Source: Thereva unica (lineage: Eukaryota > Arthropoda > Insecta > Diptera > Therevidae). From it: 64,000 bases of DNA. The notes under the pieces were generated by a model. That model did no database searches. It saw only the letters and a list, made by a program, of their open reading frames with translations, and was not told where the DNA came from. The translations under genes and the position numbers were made by a program. Location: NCBI GenBank assembly GCA_949987705.1, contig OX465284.1, positions 114,187,163-114,251,162 of the forward strand, given 5' to 3'. Positions 11,845-25,600 of this stretch are shown one piece after another; within the stretch, counting starts at the first letter, position 1; each line of letters begins with the position of its first letter.

Positions 11845-14800
11845 TTTATTTTTAGGAAGTATGATGGTAGATGTTTATGACCATCCTTCTCTTCTGTTAT
11901 AGGGCGGACTTTGCGTTATTCCAATTCATGCTTTTTTTCAATTTCCCTATTCCAAATCGCCAGCCATTTTCAAAATCATTGATTATAATTAAAATTTACT
12001 TCAATTTTCGCGTACGATTTCGATGACACTGTTAAAAAAAATTGCATTTTATCCCGATACCCAGTCAAGAGCCCCGTCTGTTTTTGGCACGTCATCACGT
12101 CGGCTGCTAGTAGCGCGAAAAAAAAATCAAAAATCAATTTGCAGCGACGTGTGTGTGTTGGTCCTTAATAGAAAAAAACGTTTTGTTTTACTGCACGAGA
12201 CCAAAAACCATCAAATTCGATTTAAACTCGCAAATCAATGGCATCCTGAATCGATTTGATGTGGGCGCGCATTTACGAGGCTTCAAACCTTCGATATACG
12301 ATCCACTTCAAACCCAATATAATCGAGCTTTTTTACGCTATCAAATATAAACGGATGGACTCTCTCTCTCGCCCTCCCAGGAAAAAATGTCACTTTTACA
12401 GTTTTTTTATATTGTTTATTTCCTTTTTGGTTCGGGAATATCATTGGGCTGTGGAAGGATACACACGCTTCAAGTTTGGACTGTCATATTTTATTTTATT
12501 TTAAAAATTACCCTATTTAGGAACGCAAAGAACGCCATTTCTATTCAAAAGGATTTCTTTTTGTTGTTCTTGTGGTAAGGACTAGAGAACTACCAGGACA
12601 CTGATATGAGAACTTTAAAAACGCTGCGCCATTATCCGTGCTGGTTTCAAGGAATTTATGCATATGACCCTTTTCCAAGGCAAACAATCGTAAAATATCC
12701 CCGCACAGATAGCAATGATCTAGTTTTGTGTTTTATAGTTTCCGAGAATAACTCCTAAAACGTCGGTTAACAACAGTTTGAGCAACCGCCTTCAGCCACA
12801 CTATGCCGTTCCTGTTCCAGTCAAGTACCACCAGCCAAGAGCCGAGTATAAACTCCTGATGCCATAAAAAATGCTGATTTATCCCTCATACATCTCCTCC
12901 ACACACAAGGATGCTCGTATTTTATGTAACTCTAAATCCGGACCGCTTTCTAGGACCTCTACCGAGCAGCCGAGTACGTGCACAGCAAATAGGCCCTCTT
13001 CCATATTTAACGACTAATTAGATTCGGGTATATTCAGCGATATACGATAATCTCTCGTTTCGGCGCTCATCCTGATATCGCCCGGATTCCTCTGCTCGCA
13101 CATCCTTCCACCCCCGATCTGCACATTGGGCAACACGGTCGTAGTTGCGGGCGCTCGAACAATATGAAACCGACCAACCAATCATACACCGCTTAGCTGG
13201 GGGCGACCCCGAAAGGACGAATTGTATTTTATGATTCGATAAAAATAGAGCGAAAGGATATGGAAGCCCCGGCATCATCTTTTCAGTTTTTACTATCGGC
13301 TGCTGGTAACACACAGGAAGGAGCGCTGGTGGATTCCGTGTGCAGGGCACAGCACACACCCAGGACGCCGTGCTCCACTCTGGATGAACCAATTTATTTC
13401 TGGGTCAGAGTTTTTCTTGTCTTGTTCTTGTGTGTGCTTCCCTTTTGTTTTCCGCCGGGAGATCCTTATTTGTTGCCTTTTTATTGTTTTTCGGCAATTT
13501 CAGGAGCATCCCTGAAAACCATACAAATAAGGAATCTTCCCTCTCAAGGGCTCGAGGACGGAAGAGGGTCGGATTGGATCCTACTTTACCTTCGGATCGA
13601 CCAGAATAAAATCTAAAAGCACGTTTTTATGTAGTTTATGTGAATTTTCCATTATTGGCTTATTGAAAGTGGTAGGTGATTGGAGCTGTATAAGTAACGC
13701 CCTACGTGGGTCCAATTACCCCCACAATATCTCGCCAAAACACTCAGGCCCCCCGCCCTGTACTTACAGACGTGCAAACATTGTCCTGCTGCATATTGCA
13801 TGGAAATACCTTCTGTATGAGGGGAGATAACGTCCAGCCAGAGGGGATGGAGGGTGCTCCTGTAATACTCGGGCTGCAGGATAGTCACACCTTGAAGCCA
13901 GGAAATTGAATGTAATTCGAATTTAATCCGCAAAATGTTTGCGAAATTTTTGATACACTCACCGGCCGTGGGCTCTTCTCTCTCACTTGAGTAGCAATTA
14001 TCGAATTTTTCGAATCTCCATTCATGCGGCGACGGCGGCTATTCAAAATATGCGGTGATACTGCGGTTTATGTAAATTAAAGCGGGCGACATTAGGCCCA
14101 GCCTGGAGCCTTGCATATTTTGAGCACACAGAACCCCCACCCCAAGCTGTGGGAATTTAATTATTGTTAGGCGACAATATATATAAATATAAACATATGT
14201 GTGTATTTTCACCGTCGACGTCCTTATACATATTATGTTTCGTCCTGGGGTACAAAATTTTATGTTACTACGTAGCGGCACGCGTAAGTTATATTTATGA
14301 TAGCGGAAGGGAAAAGAGTGAGCGTGGAAGAAGGAGCTAGAAAGTATATAGTCCTGCTCTACTCACACACACTCTCTCTCTCCCTGCATGTGTTTTTCTA
14401 TAGTTTGGCTCCCTGCTGTTGATGGCATGTTATTAGGCCACTTTCCGGAATATTAATGCTTTTGCATAATTGCGCATTTAGCAGGGCAGAATTTATTAAA
14501 CGACAAGTGAATTTCAAGTGATTATTCGCCATGAAATCGGATAAACGCGGCGAATTTGTTCACAATTTTCAGAAATGGAATAGCAAAATTTATAATGGAA
14601 AATTGAAATTTTCGCTTAGAATTTAACTATATTGGATCGGGTTTGTTTTGAATATTCTCTACTCCGGCACTGTTGAACCACTCTTCATAATTTAGTGAAT
14701 TCCCCATTCAATGGTAGGGTCTCTATTAAGTACTCATGAAGAGTAAAGAACTTGACGTCTAAACCTTCACTGACCCTGATTATTTAACCCCCATGATCCT

Positions 14801-14918
14801 TGAGAAATGCGCCCAACATTTGGCTAAACCTTTTCACAAAATCGTTGCGGCCAACGGCTATCTAGGCTCTTGTAAACCATTTGATGTTCACCCGCACCGG
14901 AAATAGGTGATTTTAAAC
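11845..14918. other. Unique sequence, no gene recognised
   Basis: No repeat family or gene is recognised. Open frames of up to 124 codons around 13018-13616 overlap on both strands and show no motif. Blocks near 14420-14600 contain many homeodomain-type AT cores (ATTA, TTAAT, ATGCAAAT-like) within otherwise balanced sequence, which would suit a developmental enhancer. This is only an impression from composition. Confidence 0.35.
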
Positions 14919-14924
14919 ACCTGG

Positions 14925-15530
14925 AAGATTCAGTATTTTCTTGGGCTATCCGATTCAACTATCGGATCCGATTATCGGTGCCGACTATCGTGTCCGACTT
15001 CCGGATTAAACCGAAAACTTGAACCGAATGACATTAATGTAATTGGAGGGTTTGTCTGTGGTTTCAAAATAATTGTCAATTTCCAAGCTCATACGGTTAT
15101 TTACAGAATACTGGAACAGTATCATGTATTTTCAAAAATATCTGTCGGTACGCCTGTGTCTGTTTGTATGTTTGTCCGGGCTAATCTTGGAAACAGCTAA
15201 TCCGATTGCGATGGAACTCTCACAACAAGATTCAGTATATTCTCGGTCATATTTTAGGCTACTTTTTCACTCGGTTCCGATTATTGGTTCAGACTGAAAA
15301 CTTGACCCGATAGTCGGAGGAAAATGAGTGGAATTTTTTTTTATCATTCCAATGTAAATCTCAAAGTTCAGAAACGGTTAACCCGATTTTGGGACTTTCA
15401 CGGGAAGATTCAGTGTTTTCTTAGGTGTTTAGCCTACTCTTCACTTTGATCCGACTATCGGTTCAGGCCAAAAACATAACTCGATAATCGAAGGAACGCG
15501 AATGAAATTCTATCACGGCGAGATATTGTT
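14925..15530. repeat. Degenerate tandem repeat, 3 units
   Basis: The motif AAGATTCAGTNTTTTC recurs at 14925, 15227 and 15405, each time followed by a CGACTATCGG/GATTATCGG-rich segment and AAAACTTGAACCGA-like or AAAACTTGACCCGA-like text. Spacing is 302 and 178 bp, so units differ by internal deletions. The middle of the first unit has a TGTCTGTTTGTATGTTTGTC stretch, also seen in shorter form at 46.5 kb. Such arrays are common inside insect Helitron-like or satellite-carrying elements. I could not see element ends. Confidence 0.6.
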
Positions 15531-15763
15531 CTTTCAATTTGCGGAAATACATACTGTGAAGATTATGGTTTGCCATCTCCGCAATGAAATGGTGGCGATG
15601 AACCCTGCATTTGAGCTACTGACTGCGAGAGATTATTCAGAGTCGAGCTAAAATCATGTTGTTTCACATAACGCTGGGACATATAGGGTGACATCTCTAA
15701 AGAGTGCTTCTTGCTAGGAATCCATACACGTAAGTGAGACCTTCTTAAATAAATCATAGGTAC

Positions 15764-17905
15764 ATTTTTTTTTTATGTGGTAAAGTCAAGCTTAGGAATT
15801 ACCCTTTGTACTACTAGTTTGTCATGTCGTTCGAGTCATGGCCAGTCTCTAGTAGTAAGCTTGCTTTGAAGGATAGAGGAGTAGGGATAGGTTAGGGGTC
15901 TGGAGGGTGCGTGAGTAGATGTCTATGAACCTCGCGTTTGAACTCTGAGATGTTATATGAGTTCGGAAACACTGACTGTGGAAGACAGTTCCACAATCGA
16001 GTTGTTATATTTATAAACGAACTACTAAAATGTAATGTGCGCGAAGGGGAGGGCTGAAGGGTGTAGGGGTGAGCCGATTTGGCTAGTCTTGTGTTGCGGA
16101 AAAAAAATTCCGTGTAGGCAGGAGGTTTCTAATTTCGGTGGAACACTCACTATGGTAATAGCGGTAAAATTTGCTAAGTTCTGCAACATTCCTACGTTGG
16201 CTTAAAGAGTCGATGGAGGAGTAAAGGGTGTTATCGCCAATGAGTTTGATGGCGCGATTTTGCACCTTGTCGAGCCAAGCCAAGGTGGTTTTTGGGGCGC
16301 CCGCCCAAATATACGAGTTGTATTCAAGGCGAGGCCGAATGTAGGACTTGTATATTGTAGCCAGGGCAGTTGGCTGGAGGAGGAACTTGCATCTCTTGAG
16401 GAATCCCAGGCATTGGAAAGCTTGTTTGGCGATTTGGAATATGTGATTATTCCATCGCAGATCTGATGATAAGGTTACACCTAGGATGTTAAGAGATGGG
16501 TCAGCCATTACATTATTTTTGTCCACTGAGATAGAGGGACGGGTGGTGCAGGTTTTTGTAGAGATAAGACAGTACTTTGTTTTGGTTGCGTTGAATTCGA
16601 CACGATGATTCTTGCGGCCCCAAGCAAGAATGAGTTCGATGTCCTCGTTAATAGAATTGCACATGAGTTAACGGTCAACGGGACAAGGTCTGGCACGCGC
16701 TTGTCTTGTATTATCGAAGGTGTGGGAGTAACGCAGAGTACCGTCATCGGCGAAACTGTGAAGTGGGTTGGAGGGGATTGAGAGCAGGTCATTCATAAAT
16801 ATGAGAAAGAGGGTAGGTGAGAGAATAGAGCCTTGGGGGACGCCGGCCGAGATGGAAAGAAGTTTGGATTCAACGCCATCCAATACTACCTTGGTTGAAC
16901 GGCCAGAAAGAAAGCTCTCAATCCAGTTCTTTAGAACTGAGTCGATACCAATAGCTTAGAGTTTAGACAACAGAGCGGGATGCCATACTCTGTCGAAAGC
17001 CTTGGAAATATCTAGAGCAACAAGACCAGACTCACCGAAGCGATGGATGTTTTGGTTGAGGGCCTCAGTTAGTCACACAAGAAGGTCGCCAGTAGATCTT
17101 TTCGGTCTAAAGCCGTACTGCCTGTCGTGTAAAATTTGGTTGGATTCTAGATATTTCATCAGCCTTTTGTTGATTATTGTCTCCATGATTTTGGAGAGAA
17201 CAGAATAATTGCTATTGGGCGGTAGTTTAAAGGGTCGCTGGCTTCACCTTTTTTGGGAATGGGTTGAACATGAGCTAGTTTCCAAGAGTTTGGATAAACT
17301 CCGGAGAAGTAGGACAGGGCGAAAAGTTTGCGCAGAGGTTTAGCCAGAGGTGAGGCACATTTATTGAGTACCATAGGGGGGATATTGTCGGGGCCAGTGG
17401 ATTTATTGACGTCGAGCACTTTGAGACATTTGTACACCTCGCGAGTCCTGAAGAAAATACCGTCCATTGAACGGGCGTTGCGTTCGAGAACCGGGGAAGC
17501 GTATCAGTTTCAGGTAAGGAAGAATTAGAGGCGAACAGAGATGCCAATAAGTCGGCCTTGGATTTGCTTTCTGCTGTCACCTTTCCTCCATAAATAAATG
17601 GAGGGGTTGTGGAAGACGTAAAATTCTTCTTGATGGAAGTTACCAAGGACCAGAAGTTTTTGCTGCCTACGCGTGTGTTGAGCATCTCGTTTCTCAACTT
17701 GTCATCGAATGACGCTTTGACCTTCCTGATGATGGAGTTACAGGAGTTCCTTGATTTCATATACTCAAGCCGAAGTGACTCGTTTGGGGAACGTTTGTAC
17801 TCTCTATAGGCGGCTTCCTTAGCATTAATTGCGTTCATACACTCACCATTGAACCATCTATTTGGCCTAGGCTTTATAAATTTGGTAGAATGAGGAATGA
17901 ACATG
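15764..17905 (-). mobile_element. Jockey/I-like LINE, 5'-truncated, inactivated
   Basis: The element reads on the minus strand and ends at a run of nine T (15764-15772 on the plus strand), its poly(A) tail. The 3' untranslated part covers about 15773-16080. It contains blocks repeated at 21835-21975 and 54010-54125, so the family has further decayed copies in this window. The coding part is described separately. The 5' end, with the endonuclease, is missing or unrecognisable upstream of 17905. It is best placed in the jockey/I superclade; the exact clade cannot be settled by eye. Confidence 0.85.
16083..17904 (-). pseudogene. Reverse transcriptase ORF2 remnant of the LINE
   Basis: In order along the minus strand: a pre-RT segment with RWFNGECMNAINAKEAAYRE (17904-17490); the RT start with NKSTGPDNIPPMVLN and NYRPIAI (about 17420-17220); RT palm sequence AGVPQGSILSPTLFLIFMND followed by the catalytic FADD motif (about 16850-16740); and a C-terminal 193-codon frame with LNILGVTLSSDLRWNNHI and YIRPRLEYNSYIWAG (16664-16083). 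The pieces lie in different frames, and about 300 bp between the second and third pieces have drifted, so no full product is possible. The enzyme would have copied LINE RNA at nicked chromosomal DNA. Confidence 0.85.
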
Positions 17906-18439
17906 CCAATATAACGTACACCTCTGCTTGAAAGACAGTAGCTAAGGTGATATTGTTATCTTTTGGTAGAGGATCGACGAAACTCTTCATACGCAAAATC
18001 TAGATCTGAAGTAAGTGACGAGCGAAACGGTAATAGTTGGAGATGGCAGAAACTGACGTCATACACCGATCGACATTTTTGGCTCAACGGGGTTTTTGAA
18101 CGTTTTGATCAATCGCTTATAATTGCAGTGCCTTATCGATTTAGTTATATGTGCCTACTACAGTGGCCGCCTTAAACCCTCTACTAAACCTGGGGCTTTC
18201 AAAGGTCCCTGAGATGACCTTTGACTACAACCAAGAAAGAATCTAAGAAAAACTCAGGACAGGCTCGCGATCTCTGCGGGGCATGCGGTCAGATAGAATT
18301 TCTGGTATATCTTCCATGTAGAACATCCCCGCTGAAGATCACCGATCAGGTGGTCATACGATCTCAGTTTCAATGCAGTAGTTTCGGGCACTGAGTTGCT
18401 CTAGGAGGAGAGTGATCTTGCATCATTCAGTGATATTGA

Positions 18440-18612
18440 CATCGATCTATGGGGTGCGACATCCGCTAGAAGGTTGGCGTAGATTAGGACGCTCAGAGCT
18501 TAGGAATGCCTAACTGGATGACATCGGCTCAGGATCGGAACCGGTGGAGAGAACAGCTGTGAGAAGCCAGGATCAGATCCCGTTTGTAGAGTCGTTAAAC
18601 AAGAAGAAAAAT
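18440..18612 (+). repeat. LINE-like tail fragment shared with 60.4 kb
   Basis: The text AGAGCTTAGGAATGCCTAAC followed by TGGATGACATCGGCTCAGGA recurs in near-identical form at 60408-60455. Read as protein it recalls the C-terminal end of RTE-type LINEs, where an AQDRN-W motif is common. No other domain is visible and the clade is uncertain. Confidence 0.45.
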
Positions 18613-21600
18613 ATTGATAGCGAGGTCAGTTGCGTCTTCGTTTAAAAGACCCTCTCCAGTCCACAGACCCGATCCATCATCGTTAAGTAGATCTAGTGGC
18701 TATTATCACGCCTTTCTGTCCAGATAGAACAAATTGTGGACAGACTAACTCGCGTTGAATTTATGCATTATTTGATTTAAGTTGGTAATGCCATAACAGG
18801 GCAACCTCCCATAAATCTCCGAGTTCAGCCCGGAAAGAAAGTTACGGAAGATTATGAACTGCTTTAGATTTATAAACTTCTTCGCCGCGCAGAATAATTT
18901 GATATTTTTTATGAAGAAAAACTCTCCTCCTTGGAAACTTCATATTTCTCAGGTTAAGCCAGTTTATGAATAGCAAATTGCAAAAACTTCCTGCTATCAA
19001 ATTAAATTACTGCAAGTTTGAAAGTTTCTACTCCTCTTACACCGGGACTGCACCGGGGGTGAAACTAGGTCGATCCCCAGGACATCCCGGAGTCTTAAAA
19101 CTCTTGATAGCCGACACCATAGTTCTGTAGTGTCACATAATGAAACTCGCACTGAAATACGTGCGTAAGGATTAAGTAAAAGGTGTTGCGACGTGACACC
19201 TGTGCTTCATTGCGAAGTAAATAAAAGGCATTTAAGCCACACTAAGTTTGATGTAGTGTGCTCTTCCTTCTATGCTCCAAGGACGCATAGTGCCGGAGTA
19301 AGCTGGTGTAGTCGGCTTTAAAGCTAGTAATTATGCACATATGTGAAGCCTCCGCCTGCATTTGGCTTGGAAGTTTTACACCTCCGCCTGACAGTTGGGA
19401 AAGAAGAAACTTTTTTGCTCTTAGTTAGTTTTAGCACAGGTAAAGTGCTCTCGAGTATCCAGGAACCAGGTCACGAAGGAAACTTGCCAGTAGCAGCACC
19501 CAAGTCCTGTGCCTGTTCCTTAATATTCGAAATTCCCTTTTCCACCCTTTTTCTTAATTCGCACTAATACTGGCACTGCTCTCTACCTCCGCCGTCACGT
19601 TGCCAGAAAGGATTGAAACTTTCCAGGATCTAAGAACACCCCGCAACATTGTGCTAGGCTCGAAACTTTATCCTAGTTGGGGAGGATTTTCATTTCGGAG
19701 CAATTTAAAGAAATGAGAGTTCCAGGGCGGCCGATGACTGCCGCACGAAAATGTAGGGCTTGAAAGGGACTGCTGCAGTCCCCCGTACATGCACGTCAGG
19801 GTACTCTACACATGCTTGCGGACACTACGGCGGAGCGGGGGCGGTGGTTTTAAGATATTTGAAATTTAGCAAATTGTTCCCTAAGCAATTGTGTCCTTTC
19901 TGCCGAAGTATGGAGGCATGATTTGTTTGGATGTGGGGGGGGGCCGCCTTACGTAATAGCACTCACGGGAGAGAGCATATCCTTGTGGAACAAATGCTCA
20001 TAAAAATGTAAATGTGTTGGGAACTGCTTCCAGCCATTTGCGCCATTACAACAGCACAACACAATTTTTTTTTTTATATTATTCCGTTTCTGTTTGTTTT
20101 GTTTCGGGCTCGACATATGCCAGTAGTAGTCCCCAGGTTCCCTCGGGCCAGGTGGTAACGTAATAGACGATATCAATTCGAGCGATTGCGTCTCTTCTCC
20201 TCGGACAGCAGCGCTACTCACTGTATGTATGTTTCCCGGGGCGGGAGGGAGTCCTGTTGGTCATGAGATCCCTGCACGCAAGCGGCATGAACCGGAATGA
20301 AATATCGCTCTAATTCAGGATCACATGTAGTATCCTGTGTACGCCCGGCACTATTGTGGTTGTTCGGTTTTAGCACTGAACCAGTTGTTTTCCAAGGGAC
20401 AAGCTATGTACATTTTTCAGCTCAACTGCAGACCGCGTAATGTTCACAGACAACACACATAAATCTCCCTCACCCAGAGACTCCTCAAGGTAGGGGGACA
20501 AGGATTAAAGGGATTTAAAAGTGTAAAACAGAATTTATCGACGACTGATTTATGACGAAAAGAGTTAATTATTGCTTAATAATTCAAAACGGAGATTACA
20601 AGATTATTCCAGAGGGGTTGCTACCTTCACCCCTGCGGATATCCTGACACGACGGCGGCGCTTCTGTTCAATTTGACAAGGATACGTTTCAAGTTTTTCA
20701 TTTATAATTGCTGGAAAGTGTGTGGCGGAAATTATGGGAACTTCAAGTGGAAAATTTTATATAGGTTACATCTGGAATATTTGGAATGGATTGTGCCACC
20801 TTGAACTTGAGAATAAGGGATATTTTTAGCTCTAAGGACGGGGGCACGAGCCTACAGAACTAAAACAAGACTTTACAAGCAGCGCTGGAGGTTTACCGAC
20901 TGGAACTTTTCTTGTGTAATTGTTTGTTTATTTAAGGACTTGATGCATTAAATTAAATTAATTTTTCTGACAGGATGTAAAGCAGCCTGTGGTCTTGCTT
21001 AACGGATGTGGTTATTTCTGGTTAGAACTTTGTAATTTATTAGCGGAATGGGGAAAGGTGTCATTCAGATGTAATTGTAATTAAATTCGTTAAATTTAAG
21101 GAAATCTTATTCAGGACGGAAAGGATCGTAACTATAACTTATGTTTGTTAACTCTACGAAGAGTTCTATAGAGTACGTGTGGAGCTGATTTAGTCAAGGA
21201 AACATTGTCGGGAAAAGTTTTTTGACACAAATAAAAGCGTGTGCCTAAGTAATTTTAGATGATTTAAAGCCGCTTTCCGTGTCAGTGGCTTCCGTGCTAA
21301 TTTTTCACTGACATTCACACAGCACCGCCGGTGGCAGCTAAACAATCGAGGGCCTACTGTGCTACTTTCTGGAGTTCGCATAACCGAGAAAATTAACACA
21401 CAGGTCGCTGGCAGACCGTGGCCTGAAAGTTTTCGCCTTGACAACTGACAAAAATCTTTATGTATTTGGGTAGTTATCGTCAATTCGTGCCTGAAAATCT
21501 GAACTTCTATGGACTCTCCAGCCATGAATTTACGGCAAGAATTCACGCCCTATCCACTCGGCACGGAAAGCAAAGTAAGAGCTAGGTACGAAAACTATCC

Positions 21601-21834
21601 ACAATTCGCGTTCGCTGAGTCTGGAGCCGCCTTCAACTTTTCGTTGAGGCCATGAACATTTTTATTCTTGAAGTAACAACCTGCTATGCTAGGTTGTCGT
21701 TTTCGGCTGCATGCCACGGCCTGTCAGGCGGATGCCTGAAGTATCATCCCTCAGTCAGACTGAGTAGTCTGTGGCCTTCTTCGGGCTGTTCTGGTGGACC
21801 TGTTGTCTCGCAATTTTACACCGTTTCTTGAAAG
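18613..21834. other. Unique sequence, no gene recognised
   Basis: Short open frames of 74-118 codons occur on both strands without recognisable motifs. GC-rich unique blocks around 19700-19830 and 20240-20360 alternate with AT-rich DNA, unlike the surrounding transposon relics. No repeat or RNA gene is supported. Confidence 0.4.
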
Positions 21835-21975
21835 AAAAGTAGGTTAATAAGAGTCTGGAAAGTGCTGATGGAAGAGGCGATGGAAGAGGCGATGGACCTT
21901 GCGTTTGAACTACTAGATGTTGTATAAGCACACACTAAAGAGTATAAATTTCCACAAAGCCTATAATAAAAATTA
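21835..21975 (-). repeat. 3' end fragment of the 15.8-kb LINE family
   Basis: This stretch aligns with about 15880-16000. The clearest shared block is CCTTGCGTTTGAACTACTAG (21897 onward), matching CCTCGCGTTTGAACTCTGAG near 15929, followed by similar GATGTTNTATNAG and TTCCACA blocks. A 15-bp unit GGAAGAGGCGATGGA is duplicated just upstream. It is the remnant of a short, 5'-truncated LINE insertion. Confidence 0.6.
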
Positions 21976-22429
21976 GGTTAAGCAACATTTTTTTTTAACG
22001 GGGCTTTGATTTTCGATATCCTCAATAACAGCTGACTGAGGAAGACACAGCTTCGTTGGAGTATTAGATGCCTCCTAAAGCGGGCCAGTCCCGCCAAGCC
22101 GCTGACACAGTATGTGACAAAGTATTGTCCGGTACGTGAAGATTGGATTAGAAGCCATGCTGGTATGAATGGGTACTAGAAGCAGAGTTCCACTTCGAAT
22201 TTCTAGATTCCGGAGCCATACTTTGCCATTTCTAGCGTAAATACAAGCCCAAGTTTTGTGCTCTTCCTTTTACCAAGGGTAGGCGTGCTTGCTATTTGGC
22301 GTTACACTCGATATAAACAAGTCAACAGTATCAAGGGACTACCTTTGAGCTTGCATTGTTTCATATAGAATAGTGCCGCACCCAGAAAAGATATCTTTGA
22401 GATGTAGCTGGCTGGTACTAAAATGACAT

Positions 22430-22690
22430 GTGACCCGACACACGACCCATCGGATACAAAGGTTTCAGATATCAGCTTAAAAAAATGTTAATTATTTTAG
22501 ATGAGACCTGCCGACTATGTCTAAAGGAGTCCGAAACTTCCACGTATATTAGGTGGAGCTTTAGCTGGGACTCCTTAAATTACAGGTGGCACGACACACG
22601 ACCCATCGGTATTAAGAATCAGTTGAAAAAATGATAATTATCGAGAAGATGAGAACTGTCGCCTATGTTATTTTATGTGTCATTGTCCGA
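22430..22690. repeat. Old ~150-bp duplication, two diverged units
   Basis: The block CACACGACCCATCGGATACA at about 22440 recurs as CACACGACCCATCGGTATTA near 22597. In both units it is followed by AATCAGTTGAAAAAATG-like sequence and GATGAGAACTGTCG-like or GATGAGACCTGCCG-like sequence. The two units are diverged copies in direct orientation. No coding content is visible. Confidence 0.6.
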
Positions 22691-25600
22691 TAGCCTTGCA
22701 CGATGAGACAGACGAATAAAAATTATTCTTTAATAACCTCCTGAAGGAAGGAAACATCAAACATGCCGGTTTTTATCAAAATAAACTGAACTCTGAAAGT
22801 TGAACTGAACTGAAAGTTGAACTCAAGATAAAAAAAACCTTTCAACCCCAGAGTCAAAAATTAAATAAAAATTTCAACAAGAACCCACTAGACCGGCAAG
22901 AAGTTGTTTACAAAACTTCACTCCTTAATTTACAATTTTGAAACTTTCCAAATTAACAACATTGTGTCTTAACCCGAGACAAGTTGTTGCAGGTAGTCGT
23001 ACACACCATCCATCGGAAATTAGTTGCAAAACTAAAGAAACCAGGAACAAACCTTTTTTGTGTGTGTTCTTCCCCCACCACCACCAACAAAAACAAACTC
23101 AAAAATTAATTCTCAAAATAGAATCTTGAAAAACCGATTACACAAGTGGACGTTGAACTTTGTAGGGGAATTCCACCTCGCTTTCTCGAATTACATTAGT
23201 CCTTGATGCTGTGGAGCGACCGTTTCAACGGTTATCCGAAAAGTTTCTTCATTCAAAGTTGATACTCCGTCGCCGAGATGAGTTCGTGTTGATAATAGCA
23301 CACGGGTCATAGTGCGCCCCATGGTGTGTTTTTGTACAGTGGAAGGACTTCTCTGAAACTGGCGGAGTTTTCACAACTTCACCAGAGTCAGGATAGTGAA
23401 TTTCGTGGAAACTCGTTTGCGGCACTTCTCTTCAATAATTACGTTTAATTAGAATACGCCGCCATTAGTTATGCAAAATTTTCCGAAATTAGATATCAAA
23501 GATAACACAAGTCCTTGCCACAAACACAAGCTCCTGATATAAAATGTTCGTCCTTTTCCATAAGTATAACTCACGTCTTTCGTGGATATAAGGAGTTTGC
23601 ACATGTATGTGTGTATGGCAACCCTGCTGTGGGTCGAGGGCGGGGAGAGGACGACTTAGCGCAACAAAATGACATAACGTTGAACGTGCTTAATTGGAAT
23701 CAGCGGGGGCTGATTGAAAATTTATTCAAGACTTTTCCCAAGTACACGGACGAGCTGAAACGGGAGCAGCCGAGGGATGGCTCCTTGTTCATGCCTGCGA
23801 TTGATCCTTGAGAGAATTTTACGTGAAAAATTAACGTTATAACATAGCATAAACAAGAAGCAAATGTCACACGTGCTCTTGAAAATCAAAGAACTTCCCG
23901 AAATTGAGCCTTGACGGAGTCCTTGCCATTTAAAAACAAACAAGGATCATAGACGAGGATCACGTAACATTAAAGCCAGGCTACGAATGTAATCTGAAAA
24001 TAATCCTGTTCTCGTCTAATAAGGATGGAGCACTCTACCCATCGCACACGCCTTCAGGGGACGACTCCCGGACCCCACCATCACACACGTCAGCATTACA
24101 CAGCAGCAGCACACACATGTGGTTCGGCCGCCGCCCCGCCCGGTAACTTTATCTCGCAAAAAAAAAAGTTTTTTAGAATCCTAGAAATTCCAAAGGACAC
24201 GATATTCAGCCTTCATGACAAGAAGGAAAAACAGCCACATTCTTTAATGTCATCTTGTCCTGAACAAACGGCATGGCGTCCTACTTTCGGCCCCCACCCC
24301 CGCTACCTTCAGCCCGGCCCAACAATGACGATTCTATATAAATACGGGAGTTCTCAGCCGGGCGTACTATAAGCGGTAGAATTAAAAAATTTCACGCTGG
24401 CAACGTCTGGTTGCTCGGAAGTTCTGTAACGAGGACGAAAATCGCACACAAACCTCCAGGAGAGTGTGGACGTGATGTGAATTTTAATTCGCTCCGCAGG
24501 AGGAGCACGGAAGAAATTGCCGGGATTTGGCGAAAAAGGTTAACTAAATACGGGATTTCCCCGGCTCCACGATTGTTTTTTTTTATTAAAGTTTTATTAT
24601 GTTAGAAACGGATTTAAATTTGCTAATTGGATATCAGCTGTTTTCTATTGATTGCTCCAGGGAAGCAGGAGTAGTCTCGGCTCGATCAACAACCAATCGA
24701 AGCTGGCGGTGGATTGGTGATTTCGGTGTAATATCTTAATCTGTGTTGTTGAGGAAGAAACTGGGGCTGGAGAAGCACGTATTGTTGGGGGAGGATGGAT
24801 CGTGGTTTGGTTTAGTAATGTACATACATATGTGGAAACTAGTAGAACTATGAAAGCCGAAAATGTTCAACCAGGCGTTGTCTGACTACTCGGATTGAAG
24901 TATGGGATTCATTGACATTCTTTGGTTCTGAATGGACGGCTTAGCGAAGGTCAACGAAGTTTGTTGGTGCTTGCTTGCAACTCGTACCGTGTCGGAAACA
25001 AACAACGAAGGTACAGTAGCCAAAGCCGAAAGTCGTTCGTTGGCCTTCGTTCGCCCGGGGTATGCGCAGCTTTAAAAAATCTTATATGACAATTCTTTAC
25101 TGAAAGGGAAATGCTATGGAATCAAGCTCAGAGTATTTTTGGATGCTCACTAAGCATTGTAACCTTGTATACCACAAGAATCGGACAGGAATTTGTTTTA
25201 CTTAGTCTTTCTACAGTTCTTAAAACACAGGAACTTAGAAGAAGCACCCCGTTGTATTGTTAACGATTCTATCATACACTCTAAAATCGACCAACAAATC
25301 CGAAAGAGCTACTAACGCTAACAGAAAGTGCTTGTCGAAAAAATACTTGTCCATTTATGCAAACTACATGCCCTGCCTGTTATTGATTCAATAGTTCCAT
25401 ATTTTTCACGACACCTATATTGACTCGATAGTTCTCCAAATCCTTCTCCGTTTCGTAAAGAGCCAACCATTCTCCAAAAGCATCTTCCCTCGAACAAGGC
25501 TAAGCGTCAAAGCTAAGAATTCATACAGCACTATTGTTATAATCATGGTCTTCTACAACAGCAGCTTATGATTAGATGCTTGAAATGGAAGAGCAGAGTG

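Noticed and set aside
24335..24358. TATATAAA followed by TCAGCC
   Set aside because: Spacing of about 20 bp is too short for a TATA-Inr pair.
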